Source: Thioclava sp. SK-1 (GTDB lineage: Bacteria > Pseudomonadota > Alphaproteobacteria > Rhodobacterales > Rhodobacteraceae). Taken from it: a stretch of DNA of 64,000 bases. Below, piece after piece: positions 18,198 through 27,860 of the stretch (the stretch's first letter is position 1; each line of letters begins with the position of its first letter). The stretch lies in assembly GCF_001705665.1 (NCBI RefSeq), contig NZ_MDHA01000040.1:1-64000 (forward strand). Reading direction: 5' to 3'. The notes under the pieces are model-generated. The model searched no databases. It had not been told where the DNA came from and saw only the letters and a list, made by a program, of their open reading frames with translations. The translations under genes and the position numbers were made by a program.

Positions 18198-18214
18198 GTC
18201 CATCGCAGATGGAC
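18198..18214. promoter_or_regulatory. GTCCATC-GCA-GATGGAC dyad between araC-type gene and importer
   Basis: Perfect 7-bp inverted arms with a 3-bp spacer lie in the 322-bp divergent region 18156-18477, 42 bp upstream of the AraC-type start and about 260 bp before the importer start. It is a candidate binding site. The rest of the region shows no gene. Confidence 0.4.
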
Positions 18215-18477
18215 GGTTGGCATCGTGCGCACACAGGCCGGAACAGGCATTTTTATTGCGGCAATTGGGCCCATCGGCAAGACCCGATGAGGGCGGGGTA
18301 TCGACTGTTACCCAGACCGTCATCGACCGCGCGGTGTTCTGTGCGCAATGATCACGCCTACAACACACGACCGCCCTGACGGCATTGCTGAAAATTCCCG
18401 AAAGGGACGGTGCAGCTTTGGTTTCGCCCGCGAAATCCCGTCCGATCAATAAGGTGCGGCGTATCAGGGAGGATAAA

Positions 18478-19650
18478 ATGAATCGTTTTGCTTTGGCCGC
18501 CGTCGGGTTGGCCACCACTTTCGCACAGCCTGTATCCGCGGATGACGTGAAGGTCGGGCTTTTGCTGCCGTTTTCCGGTGTCTATGCCTCGCTTGGTAAT
18601 GACATCGAAGCGGGCTTTCGGCTGGGCCTGGAGGAGTTCGGAGCCGACAGTGGTGCGACCTTTGAAGTGATTTCTGAAGACACCGAGGTAAAGCCGCCCG
18701 TCGCGCTGGCAAAAGCCAAGAAACTCATTTTGCAAGATCAGGTCGACGTTATGGCAGGTATTGTCAGCTCGGGCGTTCTGGGCGCGCTGCGCGATGTGGT
18801 TCACGCCGCCGAAGTGCCCCTGATCGTAGCGAACGCAGGCAATGATGATGCCACCGGGAAAGCGTGTTCGCCCTGGATCACCCGGCTGTCGTTCTCAAAC
18901 CAGCAGGTGAACCGTCCGATGGGCAGCTGGCTGCACGAACAAGGGGTCCAGAAGGTCTTTACGCTGGCGCCAGATTATGCCGCCGGTCACCAAATGATTG
19001 ATGGCTTTGTTCAAGGCTTCACCGATGCGGGCGGCGAGATCGTCGGACAGGAATACACCCCATTCCGCAAGACGCAGGATTTCGGCCCCTATTTGGCGAA
19101 GGCAAAGGCCAGCGGCGCCGATGCGGTCTATGTCTTTTATGCAGGGGGTGAAGCCATTTCTTTCGTCAAGCAATATGACAGCTTCGGCCTGAAGGCAGAC
19201 CTGCCGTTATATGGTGCAGGCTTTTTGACCTCGCCGCTTTATGTCAATGCGGAAGGCCCCGCTGCGGTCGGCATTGTTGCCGCGCTGCATTATGTTCCGA
19301 CCATCGACAGCGATGTGAACCGCGCCTTCGTCAGTGCCTTTGAAGAAAAGACGGGCCGGATACCCAGCGAATACGCCGTGCATGGCTATGACACAGCGCG
19401 CGCGGTGGCCGAAGCTGTAAAGGCAGGCGCGATGGACCGCGCAAGCCTGGGCAACGCGCTGCGCCAGGTCAGCTTTGAGGGGCCGCGGGGACAGCTGTCT
19501 ATCGACCCGGCGACGAACAATCTGATCCAGCCGATCTACGTCTACGAGACGGTTGCAGCAGATGATGGTCTGACCCAAAAGGTTCTGGCACAGCTGCCCG
19601 CTTCTGCCGATCCGGCCAATGGCTGCATGCTCTCTGCGGTCGTCAACTGA
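18478..19650 (+). CDS. ABC transporter periplasmic binding protein, branched-chain/aromatic-acid type
   Basis: This 390-residue LivK-like binding protein (Peripla_BP_6) has an N-terminal signal peptide ending around VSADD. The mature part starts VKVGLLLPFSGVYASLGND and contains VDVMAGIVSSGVLGA and the later YAVHGYDTARAVAEAV, all usual for the family. Members bind branched-chain amino acids or, in aromatic-degrading bacteria, benzoate-like acids. The position between an XylS-like regulator and benABCD favours an aromatic acid. The start at 18478 follows GGGAGGATAAA. It is the first gene of a five-gene importer. Confidence 0.85.
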   Translation: MNRFALAAVGLATTFAQPVSADDVKVGLLLPFSGVYASLGNDIEAGFRLGLEEFGADSGATFEVISEDTEVKPPVALAKAKKLILQDQVDVMAGIVSSGVLGALRDVVHAAEVPLIVANAGNDDATGKACSPWITRLSFSNQQVNRPMGSWLHEQGVQKVFTLAPDYAAGHQMIDGFVQGFTDAGGEIVGQEYTPFRKTQDFGPYLAKAKASGADAVYVFYAGGEAISFVKQYDSFGLKADLPLYGAGFLTSPLYVNAEGPAAVGIVAALHYVPTIDSDVNRAFVSAFEEKTGRIPSEYAVHGYDTARAVAEAVKAGAMDRASLGNALRQVSFEGPRGQLSIDPATNNLIQPIYVYETVAADDGLTQKVLAQLPASADPANGCMLSAVVN

Positions 19651-19767
19651 TCGCTCTTTTCCAATTACAGCGGACCGCCTGCCTGCCCGCCCGCCTGTTA
19701 CCGGGCCGCATATGCGTCGGGTTTGGGCAGGCACCCCGCCTAGGCGCCCTCGCATAAGGAGGTTCAT

Positions 19768-20637
19768 ATGAACGCCGACGTTGGTTTCTGGATCCTGCAG
19801 TCGCTGAATGCGCTGCAACTGTCCATGTTGCTTTTTCTTCTTTCCATTGGTCTGACCGTGATCTTCGGCCTGATGCATTTTGTCAATTTGGCGCACGGAT
19901 CGCTTTATGCGGTCGGGGCCTATGTCGCGGCGGCAATTGCAACGGGCTGGGGCTACTGGGCAGGGTTCTTTCTGGCGCCGGTTGCCGTGGCCGCTACGGG
20001 GATCGTGCTATATCTGGGGTTGATCCGCAAAATGCGACGCTCAGGCCCGATGGCGCAGGTTCTGGTCACCTTTGGACTGATCTTCGTGCTGCTTGATCTG
20101 ACGCGGATCTTATGGGGAGACTTGCCGCTGGCAATCGAAACGCCCGCCCTGCTTCAGGGACGGATCAATATCCTTGGCATCGATTACCCCGCTTACCGGT
20201 TGTTTGTGATCGTGTTGGGCCTGGCGATATTTGCCGCATTGGCCTTCATTTTGGGGCGCACCCAGGTTGGCGCGATGATCCGCGCGGGTGTCGACAATGA
20301 TGCGATGGCGGCCTGCCTTGGCATTAATGTCGAGCGCCTTTTCTTCACGGTCTTCTGTATCGGCTGTGCACTTGCAGGGCTCGCAGGCGCTGTCGCCGCC
20401 CCGTTGCTTAGCGTGGCACCCGATATGGGGCTGCAAATCCTGATCCCGACGTTGATCGTCATCGTGATCGGTGGGCTGGGATCGTTGAAAGGGGCAATCG
20501 CAGGGTCGCTGATCTATGGCATCGTGCAGACCTTTGGGGCGGTGATCGCACCACAGATGGCTTCCGTCCTCATCTACGCGCTTCTGGCGGCGGTGCTTGT
20601 CATTCGCCCGATGGGCCTGTTCCCGACAAAAGGATAA
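19768..20637 (+). CDS. ABC transporter permease, LivH type
   Basis: This 289-residue polytopic membrane protein of the LivH permease family opens with LSIGLTVIFGLMHFVNLAHGSLY, the family signature. It ends with an IVIGGLGSLKGAIAGSLIYG segment that contacts the ATPases. It forms a heteromeric channel with the LivM-type partner encoded 4 bp downstream. A strong AAGGAGG site precedes the start. Confidence 0.87.
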   Translation: MNADVGFWILQSLNALQLSMLLFLLSIGLTVIFGLMHFVNLAHGSLYAVGAYVAAAIATGWGYWAGFFLAPVAVAATGIVLYLGLIRKMRRSGPMAQVLVTFGLIFVLLDLTRILWGDLPLAIETPALLQGRINILGIDYPAYRLFVIVLGLAIFAALAFILGRTQVGAMIRAGVDNDAMAACLGINVERLFFTVFCIGCALAGLAGAVAAPLLSVAPDMGLQILIPTLIVIVIGGLGSLKGAIAGSLIYGIVQTFGAVIAPQMASVLIYALLAAVLVIRPMGLFPTKG

Positions 20638-20641
20638 CGCA

Positions 20642-21631
20642 ATGTTCAGACACACGACTTTCCGCTACCTGGTGCTTGCAATCCTTGGCGCGGGGGCGCT
20701 GTTTCAGGCCTTTAGCGCCGGTTATTTTGGATTGGAGGTCCTGATAGAGATCCTGATCCTGGCTATCCTTGTTCTGGCGTTGGATATGGTCGCAGGCTTT
20801 GGTGGTATGGTCTCGCTTTGTCACGGGGCGTTGATGGGCTTGGGCGCTTATGCCTATGCCATGTTGTCTTCCATAGTGGGGCTGCCACCCCTAGCGGCGC
20901 TTGTCGGTGCGATGGCCATCGTTGGTGCACTTGCTTGGATCATAGGGGCGATCTGCGCCCGTAGCCACGGCATCTATTTCATCATGGCAACGCTTGCCTT
21001 CGGGCAGATGGCCTATTCCTATATCTTCCAGACGCCGATCTTTGGCGGGGATGATGGTATGGGCGGTATAACCCGTCCGGATCTGTCTGCGATAGGCATC
21101 GACCTGAATGACAGCCGAAGCTTTGCGCTTTTCTGTCTGGCGGGCCTCGTGCTGGCCTATCTGGCCGCTGTGGCTGTCCTGCGCTCGGGTTTGGGGCGGT
21201 CGCTATGCGGCATCCACCACAGCGAAGAGCGCATGCGTGCGCTAGGCCTGACCGTCTGGCGTGTCAAAGCCGATATCTTCGGCTTGTCGGGGTTGATCAC
21301 CGGTTTTGCCGGAGCGTTGGCTGCGATGCATGTCATGTATATTTCTCCGGGCTTGCTGGACTGGACCGTGTCGGGTGAGGCACTGGTGGTGGTCATTTTG
21401 GGGGGGCTGGGCACGCTTGTCGGGCCGCTTGTCGGTGCGGTCGCCTTTGTCATCCTGAAACACGAGCTAAGTGCGGTAACACCCTATTGGCATCTTGTTG
21501 TTGGGGTCGTGCTTATTGTCGTGGTCCTCAGCCGGGCCAATGGGATCTTTGGCTGGCTGGAAGCCAGAATTGGCGCGCGCAGAATTTTTCCAACGCATGC
21601 CGCGGTAAAGAAGGTTCCCAATGATGCTTGA
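20642..21631 (+). CDS. ABC transporter permease, LivM type
   Basis: This 329-residue integral membrane partner of the LivH-type permease shows ALDMVAGFGGMVSLCHGALMGLGAYAY, the LivM counterpart of the LivH motif. A late VVILGGLGTLVGPLVGAVAF is the cytoplasmic coupling region. The start at 20642 follows AAAGGA and lies 4 bp after the previous stop. The end overlaps the start of the first ATPase gene by 11 bp. With the neighbours it completes a high-affinity importer. Confidence 0.87.
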   Translation: MFRHTTFRYLVLAILGAGALFQAFSAGYFGLEVLIEILILAILVLALDMVAGFGGMVSLCHGALMGLGAYAYAMLSSIVGLPPLAALVGAMAIVGALAWIIGAICARSHGIYFIMATLAFGQMAYSYIFQTPIFGGDDGMGGITRPDLSAIGIDLNDSRSFALFCLAGLVLAYLAAVAVLRSGLGRSLCGIHHSEERMRALGLTVWRVKADIFGLSGLITGFAGALAAMHVMYISPGLLDWTVSGEALVVVILGGLGTLVGPLVGAVAFVILKHELSAVTPYWHLVVGVVLIVVVLSRANGIFGWLEARIGARRIFPTHAAVKKVPNDA

Positions 21632-22367
21632 AACACGAAATCTTTCTAAAAGCTTCGGCCCGATCCATGTCACCCGTGACGTCTCGATCCGGTTGGAACG
21701 CGGCGAGCGTCGGGTAATCCTGGGCCCCAACGGGGCTGGCAAGACGACGCTTTTTAACCTTCTTGCCGGCGTGCTGCAGGCGGATTCCGGGCAGGTTCTT
21801 TTAGCGGGCAAGGACATTACCGCCCTGCCGGTCGCCCGTCGCGCACGGCGGGGAATATCGCGCAGTTATCAAAAGAACACTTTGTTCGATGGGCTCAGCG
21901 TGCGCGAAAACCTTGGCCTGGCGGCGGCGGTACAGGCGGGGCAAGCGCGGCGACTGTTCCACGATAGCCTGTCGCACCCAAAAGTGCGGGAAACGGTGGA
22001 AGAAGTGGCCCATCTGGCACGCTTGGAGCAGGTTCTGGACGCACGCGTGAATGAGGTCAGCTATGGCATCCGACGCCAGCTGGAGGTTGGCGTAGCGCTT
22101 GCGACGCGGCCCCAGGTCCTGCTGATGGATGAGCCCACAAGCGGTGTCGGTCCAGAGATGGCAGCCGGCTTCCATGACCTTCTTTCGGGGCTGCCGCGCG
22201 ATCTGACTTTGCTGATCATCGAGCATGACATGGACCTGGCCTTTGAGGTCGCGGATAAGATCACTGTGCTGAACTATGGAGAAGTGGTTTTTGAAGGGCT
22301 GCCAGAGGCGGCACGCGGTTCCGACTTGCTGAAAGAAATTTACCTAGGGAGCTGGGAGAATGCTTGA
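21621..22367 (+). CDS. ABC transporter ATPase, LivG type
   Basis: This 248-residue nucleotide-binding subunit has Walker A GPNGAGKTT, a Q-loop in RSYQKN, a degenerate signature VSYGIRRQLEVG (usual for LivG), Walker B VLLMDEPT and the switch His in IIEHDMD. It energises uptake with the LivF-type partner, whose gene overlaps by 8 bp. The start overlaps the LivM-type gene. Confidence 0.88.
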   Translation: MMLETRNLSKSFGPIHVTRDVSIRLERGERRVILGPNGAGKTTLFNLLAGVLQADSGQVLLAGKDITALPVARRARRGISRSYQKNTLFDGLSVRENLGLAAAVQAGQARRLFHDSLSHPKVRETVEEVAHLARLEQVLDARVNEVSYGIRRQLEVGVALATRPQVLLMDEPTSGVGPEMAAGFHDLLSGLPRDLTLLIIEHDMDLAFEVADKITVLNYGEVVFEGLPEAARGSDLLKEIYLGSWENA

Positions 22368-23049
22368 ACTGGCGAATGTGAACTCGGGGTATGGAGAGAC
22401 GCAGGTTCTGCACGGGATGTCCTTCACGGCCCGGCAGGGCAGAGTATTGGCAATTTTGGGCCGTAACGGCGCGGGCAAAAGCACGACCTTGAAAACCGTG
22501 ATGGGTTTGCTTCCGACCCAGAAAGGGTCCATCCTTCTGGACGGCATGTCCATGGCGACGACGCCGCATGCAATTGCAAACAGCGGAATCGCCTATGTGC
22601 CGGAGACGCGCGACATCTTCCCATCACTGAGCGTGCGCGAAAACCTTGAGCTGACAGCGCGCCGGTTTTCCGGTGACTGGACGCTTGACCGCGTTCTGGC
22701 GCTTTTCCCCCGGCTGGGGGAGCGGCTTGATAACGGTGGTACGCAGCTTTCCGGTGGGGAACAGCAAATGCTGGCAATCGCGCGGGCGCTTTTAATGAAC
22801 CCAAGGTTGCTGATCTTGGACGAGCCGACAGAAGGCCTGGCGCCAATCATCGTGCAGCTTATCCACGACAAGCTACAAGAGCTGAAAGACGCAGGCCTGT
22901 CCATGATACTGGTTGAACAGAACTTCGGTTTCGCCACCTCGCTGGCAGATGATGTTGTCGTGGTGGGCAAGGGGCAGATCGTCTGGGAAGGCTCTGCAAA
23001 CGAGATCCGCGCCGATGATGCGATCCAGCACCGCTGGTTGGGCGTGTGA
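22360..23049 (+). CDS. ABC transporter ATPase, LivF type
   Basis: This 229-residue second ATPase of the importer has Walker A GRNGAGKST, the signature QLSGGEQQM, Walker B LLILDEPTEGLAP and a VEQNF switch region typical of LivF. It ends the importer operon. Its stop codon abuts the stop of the convergent LysR gene, so no room is left for a terminator. Confidence 0.88.
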   Translation: MLELANVNSGYGETQVLHGMSFTARQGRVLAILGRNGAGKSTTLKTVMGLLPTQKGSILLDGMSMATTPHAIANSGIAYVPETRDIFPSLSVRENLELTARRFSGDWTLDRVLALFPRLGERLDNGGTQLSGGEQQMLAIARALLMNPRLLILDEPTEGLAPIIVQLIHDKLQELKDAGLSMILVEQNFGFATSLADDVVVVGKGQIVWEGSANEIRADDAIQHRWLGV

Positions 23050-23958
23050 TCACGCAGCAAAGACGCTCGGCGGTTTCTGCCGGGCGATCCTTTGGGCGAT
23101 CTGTAATAGGTTTTGCACATGTGCACCGCGTTCATCCAACCTGAAATTCAAAGCAAGCGTCGTGGTCCCCAACAGCGGCCGAACCTTGCAAAAGCGAACG
23201 CCTGCGCGCGGTTGCGACCCAACGCTTTCGGGAACGATGCAGATGCCTTCACCGATCGCCACAAGGCTAAGCGCGGTATGGGTGTCCATCGTCCAAACCT
23301 GCCGCGAGGTGTCAATGCCATGGGCCGCACAGGCCTGCAAAACCAGGTCTGCATAGCTTGGCCTTGGGAATTCCGGGTAAAGCACATGGGCTGTCGGTGG
23401 CAGGCGGCCCAGATCCAGAAACCCGTCTTGACCGACGCCCAGGCTTTCAGGGACAGCAACGATCAGGTCTTCTTCGACAAGATTGCGCGCGGTCAGCTCG
23501 GTGTCCTCCAGTGCGGGGCGGGAAAATGCCGCATCCAGTTCACGCGAAACGAGGCCTTGGTGAAGTTGCGCATTGTTCATCGGTTGAAGGTTCAAATCCA
23601 CATCGGGGAATTGGGCCCGGAAGGTCTTTACGATCTCGGGCAGAATGCCAAAAGTGGCAGAGCCGACAAAGCCGATCCGCAAGCGCCCTTGCGCCCCCTG
23701 TCCCAAACGCCGCACTTCGTTGCGCGCGTCCTCTATCTGCCGAAGGATCGCCCTTGACCGTTCCAATAATCGTTTTCCTGCTGGGGTAAGCCGGGTCGCG
23801 CTGCGCCCTCTGTCGAAAAGCACGGCGCCAAGCTCGTCTTCAAACAAGCGTATCTGGCGGCTTAACGGCGGCTGCGCCATGTTCAGGCGCTCGGCTGCGC
23901 GTCCAAAGTGCAGTTCTTCGGCTACCGCGATGAAGTAGTTCATATGTTTGAAACGCAT
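23050..23958 (-). CDS. LysR-family regulator downstream of benABCD
   Basis: This 302-residue LysR protein has the HTH KHMNYFIAVAEELHFGRAA, then AQPPLSRQIRLFEDELG. The effector domain contains LYPEFPRPSYADLVLQ, shared with the LysR genes at 13071 and 27994. The three are evidently related aromatic-acid-type regulators. It lies 84 bp after benD on the same strand and is probably transcribed with benABCD. It is convergent with the importer operon. The specific inducer cannot be assigned. Confidence 0.82.
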   Translation of the reverse strand: MRFKHMNYFIAVAEELHFGRAAERLNMAQPPLSRQIRLFEDELGAVLFDRGRSATRLTPAGKRLLERSRAILRQIEDARNEVRRLGQGAQGRLRIGFVGSATFGILPEIVKTFRAQFPDVDLNLQPMNNAQLHQGLVSRELDAAFSRPALEDTELTARNLVEEDLIVAVPESLGVGQDGFLDLGRLPPTAHVLYPEFPRPSYADLVLQACAAHGIDTSRQVWTMDTHTALSLVAIGEGICIVPESVGSQPRAGVRFCKVRPLLGTTTLALNFRLDERGAHVQNLLQIAQRIARQKPPSVFAA

Positions 23959-24042
23959 TGGATCTGGCCTTGTAAGATGAAGCTGGAAGGGCGGCGGGTG
24001 CTGATCGCATCTCGCCGCCCCGTCTGGCTGTGTGGCACAACG

Positions 24043-24831
24043 TCAACCGGTATCGCCCCCGGCCACCACCAGCGTACTGGCGGTTACATATCCCGCATCG
24101 CGCGAGGCAAGAAACAGGATCGGGCCGACCTGTTCCCCGAGCGAGCCGTAACGGCCCATCATCGTGGAATCAGTGACCTGCGCCACGGCTTGGGCCATCC
24201 AGGCCTTTTCCTCGTCGCTGTCGCCTTCGGGATTGCGCGCGATGCGTCGTGGCGGCGCCTCCGTCCCGCCCGGTGCCGCGGCGACAACCCGGATATTCTG
24301 ACCCGCAAGTTCCATTGCCAGCGAGGCCGTCAGAGCATTCACCCCCCCCTTCGCAGCCGAGTATGGCACCCGGTGGATGCCCCGCGTCGCGTTGGAAGAG
24401 ATGTTCACGATGACGCCCCCGCCGCGCTGGCGCAGGTGCGGCACGACGGCGTGGCAGGCCCAAAGGGTCGGGAACAGCGACCGCTGTATCTCTGCCTCGA
24501 TCTGCGCGGGCTCGAACGCGGTAAAGGGGCGCATCCGGATTGCGCCACCGACACCTGTCACCAGAATGTCGATGCCGCCAAAGGCCTCAAACGCGGCCCT
24601 CATGACGGTTTGGGCACCTTCGTAGGTTTCCAGATCTGCCGTGACCGCGTGGGCTTGACCGGGGCCTTGCGCATTGATCTGGGCTGCAATCTGTGCGGTG
24701 AAATCGGCGCGATCGGCCAGCACCACATTGGCCCCTTCGGCTGCAGCGCGCGTGGCAACGCCGCGGCCAATGCCCTGTGCCGCGCCTGTGACCACCATGA
24801 CCTGACCCTTGAACCTGTCGGGAAAGATCAT
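24043..24831 (-). CDS. benD: benzoate cis-diol dehydrogenase (BenD, SDR family)
   Basis: This 262-residue short-chain dehydrogenase oxidises the non-aromatic cis-diol carboxylate made by BenABC to catechol with loss of CO2. The NAD-binding TGAAQGIGRG is near the N-terminus, GVGGAIRMRPF occupies the BenD-typical strand-4 position, and the catalytic Ser and YSAAK (Tyr/Lys) follow. The start overlaps the benC stop (ATGA), and it is the last enzyme gene of the ben operon. Confidence 0.87.
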   Translation of the reverse strand: MIFPDRFKGQVMVVTGAAQGIGRGVATRAAAEGANVVLADRADFTAQIAAQINAQGPGQAHAVTADLETYEGAQTVMRAAFEAFGGIDILVTGVGGAIRMRPFTAFEPAQIEAEIQRSLFPTLWACHAVVPHLRQRGGGVIVNISSNATRGIHRVPYSAAKGGVNALTASLAMELAGQNIRVVAAAPGGTEAPPRRIARNPEGDSDEEKAWMAQAVAQVTDSTMMGRYGSLGEQVGPILFLASRDAGYVTASTLVVAGGDTG

Positions 24832-25859
24832 GCCGCCTCCTCGGCTGCGCCTTCAGCCGGCGTGAATTTTTCGTAGTGGAAGCTTGCCGGGGCCATTCCC
24901 CTTTCATGGAAGAAGCTGCGCACGGCTTCGACCATGGGCGGCGGGCCGCAAAGATAGACATCAATGTCGCCAGCGTTCAGATGCCCGTCCTCAAGATGAT
25001 GCGTCACATAGCCCTTTAAGGGATGCTTGCTGCTTTCATCGGCAACGACGCTGGCGAATGTCAGGTTGGGCAATCGCGCTGCCAGGGACCGTATGCGGTC
25101 CAGTTCGACCAGATCGCGTTCAGCCGTGACGCCAAAAACAAGGTGAATTGGCTGCACGGTGTCACCAGTGGCTGCCATGACCTCCAGCATCGAAAGTATC
25201 GGCGCCAGTCCCGTTCCCCCCGCCAGCATCACAAGCGGGCGCTGCCGTGCGCGAAGAAAGAAGCTGCCATAGGGCCCGGTGAAGGTCATCGTGTCACCGG
25301 GCTTGACCCTTTCGCTCAGGTGGCGGCTCATAGCCCCTCCGGGAACATTGCGGATCAAGAACAATGCCTCGGCCGCGCCCGGAGCAGAGCTAAAAGAGTA
25401 GGACCGTGTTTCGCCCGAAGGCATCGCCAGATTAACATATTGTCCCGGCAGGAAATCCAGCTTTGCCGGGTCCGACAGGGTCAGGCCCAGCCGGATTGTG
25501 CTGTCCGACAGGTGTTCCAGCGTGGTGACTTTGGCCGAAAACTCGGCCGGGGCAAGCTTGCAATTCCCCGAAGGCACAGGCACCGCGACGACGCAATCAG
25601 CCTGCGGAACCATCTGGCACGATAGCACAAGCCCGTCGCGGGCTTCTTCTTCGCTTAGGGCGTCTTCAAGATAGTCGTCGCCCATGTCATAGGTGCCTTC
25701 CTCGCATCGGCACTTGCATGTGCCACACACGCCATCAGAACAATCGACCGGCAGGTTCACTTTTTGCCGGTAGGCCGCATCCATCACGGTCTCCATGGCA
25801 TTGACCTGAATGACCCGGGTGACACCATCTTCAAAATTCAAAGCTACTTTGTAGCTCAT
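24828..25859 (-). CDS. benC: benzoate 1,2-dioxygenase reductase component (BenC)
   Basis: The 343-residue NADH:ferredoxin-type reductase feeds electrons to the BenAB oxygenase. The N-terminal 2Fe-2S plant-type ferredoxin domain has Cys40, Cys45, Cys48 and Cys81 (DCSDGVCGTCKC, LSCQ). It is followed by the FAD domain (TRSYSFSSAPG) and the NAD domain (LAGGTGLAPILSMLE, YLCGPPPMVE). Start 25859 has GGGAGG upstream; an in-frame ATG further upstream lacks a site and overlaps benB. Domain order and length match BenC/XylZ. Confidence 0.9.
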   Translation of the reverse strand: MSYKVALNFEDGVTRVIQVNAMETVMDAAYRQKVNLPVDCSDGVCGTCKCRCEEGTYDMGDDYLEDALSEEEARDGLVLSCQMVPQADCVVAVPVPSGNCKLAPAEFSAKVTTLEHLSDSTIRLGLTLSDPAKLDFLPGQYVNLAMPSGETRSYSFSSAPGAAEALFLIRNVPGGAMSRHLSERVKPGDTMTFTGPYGSFFLRARQRPLVMLAGGTGLAPILSMLEVMAATGDTVQPIHLVFGVTAERDLVELDRIRSLAARLPNLTFASVVADESSKHPLKGYVTHHLEDGHLNAGDIDVYLCGPPPMVEAVRSFFHERGMAPASFHYEKFTPAEGAAEEAA

Positions 25860-25872
25860 GTCGGGCCTCCCT

Positions 25873-26373
25873 TCAGACGTGATAGATGTCGATGACCTGA
25901 TGGATGTAATCATCCTTCAAGATCACTTTCTTTGCGGTGATGCGTGGGGCGTCACCCGCCAGATCCAGCGTGTAAAAAGACGTGCCGAAAAACGACGATG
26001 TCTTTTTGTAGCGATGGCTTAGCGTGTGCCAATTGAAGCGCAGATCGACTTCGCTTTCGCGCCGATCGATGATCTCAACGTTGGAAATCATGTGATTGGT
26101 GCGCGGCTCCGGCATTGTCGCGCCGGACCGTTCGGTCTTGATCCGGAACACGCGGTCTTCCAGCCCTGCGCGATCCGGGTAATAGATCAATGAGACTTGC
26201 GCCTGCGGATCGTCGACCAATTCATCGTCGTCGTCCCATGTCGGCATCCAGAATGACGCTTCAGGTGCATAGCATTCCACCCACGCATCCCAATCACGAT
26301 CATCCAAAAGACGGGCTTCGTGATACAGGAACTGCTCAATCGCGGTGAGATCGTTTGTTACGGGCGCGTTCAT
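25873..26373 (-). CDS. benB: benzoate 1,2-dioxygenase small subunit (BenB)
   Basis: This 166-residue beta subunit of a Rieske non-heme iron oxygenase has the NTF2-like fold. Family features include AIEQFLYHEARLLDDRDWDAW, the RTNHMISNVEI strand and the C-terminal KKVILKDDYI. It is structural for the alpha3beta3 hexamer. The start overlaps the benA stop (ATGA), giving equal translation with the large subunit. The benC start follows 13 bp after its stop. Confidence 0.9.
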   Translation of the reverse strand: MNAPVTNDLTAIEQFLYHEARLLDDRDWDAWVECYAPEASFWMPTWDDDDELVDDPQAQVSLIYYPDRAGLEDRVFRIKTERSGATMPEPRTNHMISNVEIIDRRESEVDLRFNWHTLSHRYKKTSSFFGTSFYTLDLAGDAPRITAKKVILKDDYIHQVIDIYHV

Positions 26374-27716
26374 GCCGGTTCCTCCTGAGGAAGGGTTTCG
26401 CGTTTCAGGGCCGCAAGAAGCGTTTCAGACCAAAACTCGTGCTGGCGCACGAAAAGCCCTTCGTCCTCGGCGCGTTCCGCGCTCAGGATCGGGTTCATGC
26501 CCATGGCACGTGCATTGTCATCAGGCCCGTTGACCCAGCGGGTCGCACCACGGCTCAGGTCGTTCCAGACACCATCAGCGGCAGCATAAGCTTCTTGGCA
26601 GGCGCGGAACTCTTCAAGGTCATCGGGCGTGCCCATGCCCGAGACATTGAAGAAATCTTCGTATTGGCGCAGGCGAATGGCGCGTTCCTCTGCCGGTTCG
26701 CCCACGGGGGCAAAACAGTAGATCGTGATCTCGGTCTTATCGACGGAAATGGGCCGCACGACCCGGATCTGGGTCGAAAACTGATCCATAAGATAGACAT
26801 TGGGGTAAAGGCCCAGATTTCGCGTCTGACCAACGATAAACCCGGTCTTTTCGGCGCCTAGACGCTTTTCCAAAGCGGCCTTGTGATTCCACACAGGGCG
26901 CACTTCGGGGTTCAGCGTCTGCGTCCATAGCAGAATGTGACCATAGTCGAAGCCATACACACCGCCAACGGATTTCGACCAGCCATTCGCATCAACCGCC
27001 TTGGTGCCTTCGTCCTTGCGGTGGCCCATTGTGGCGGAATAATTCCAGTGCACCGAACTGACGTGATAGCCATCGGCGCCGTTTTCCATCTGAAGCTTCC
27101 AGTTGCCGTCGAATGTATAGCTGGAATTGCCGCGCAGCACCTCTAGCCCGTTCGGGGCCTGATCAACGATTTGGTCAATGATAACGCGGGTTTCGCCCAG
27201 ATAATCTGCCAAGGTCGGCACCTGAGCGTTCAAGCTGCCGAAAATAAACCCCTTATAGCTTTCAAACCGCGCAATCTTTTTAAGGTTGTGCGAGCCCTCT
27301 TTATTGAAGCCATCGGGATAGGCACCGGTCTTGCCATCCTTTACTTTCAAAAGCTTTCCAGCGTTGTTGAAGGTCCAGCCATGGAACTGGCAGGTGAAAC
27401 TGGCCTTATTACCGTGCTTGCGCCGACAAAGTGTCGCGCCACGGTGGGCGCAGGCATTCACCAGCCCATGCAAGTCACCGCCCTTATCGCGGGTGATAAT
27501 GACCGGCACACGGCCAATCCACGTGGTGAAATAGTCGTTGTCGTTCGGGATCTGGCTTTCATGTGCAAGATAGACCCAGTTGCCCTCAAAGATATGCTTC
27601 ATCTCCAGATCAAACATTTCCTGGTCCGTGAAAATATCGCGTCGGCAACGGTGAATGCCCGTGTCGGGGCATTCAATCACCGCGGATTCGATCCGGGTTT
27701 TCAGGTCGGTCGTCAT
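26370..27716 (-). CDS. benA: benzoate 1,2-dioxygenase large subunit (BenA)
   Basis: The 448-residue catalytic subunit of the ring-hydroxylating dioxygenase adds O2 to benzoate at C1/C2. The Rieske centre ligands are Cys89/His91 and Cys109/His112 (CAHRG, CQFHGW). The mononuclear iron site is visible as NGADGYHVSSVHWNY (bridging Asp215, His218, His223). Length and motif spacing match BenA/XylX; a toluate- or anthranilate-type substrate range cannot be excluded. It heads the benABCD-lysR operon. The divergent LysR gene and two ATAC/GTAT dyads lie upstream. Confidence 0.92.
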   Translation of the reverse strand: MTTDLKTRIESAVIECPDTGIHRCRRDIFTDQEMFDLEMKHIFEGNWVYLAHESQIPNDNDYFTTWIGRVPVIITRDKGGDLHGLVNACAHRGATLCRRKHGNKASFTCQFHGWTFNNAGKLLKVKDGKTGAYPDGFNKEGSHNLKKIARFESYKGFIFGSLNAQVPTLADYLGETRVIIDQIVDQAPNGLEVLRGNSSYTFDGNWKLQMENGADGYHVSSVHWNYSATMGHRKDEGTKAVDANGWSKSVGGVYGFDYGHILLWTQTLNPEVRPVWNHKAALEKRLGAEKTGFIVGQTRNLGLYPNVYLMDQFSTQIRVVRPISVDKTEITIYCFAPVGEPAEERAIRLRQYEDFFNVSGMGTPDDLEEFRACQEAYAAADGVWNDLSRGATRWVNGPDDNARAMGMNPILSAERAEDEGLFVRQHEFWSETLLAALKRETLPQEEPA

Positions 27717-27860
27717 CAGTCATCCTCCAATTTGGCGGACCCTGCTTGCAGCAGGATCACGGCTTGCCTGGCGTTTGGCGGCTCATTGCATTGGACAACA
27801 GGGCACAGGTCCAGGACCCGCGGAACGGGTGAAGCGCCTCCTCCGGCGCCCAAACCTATT

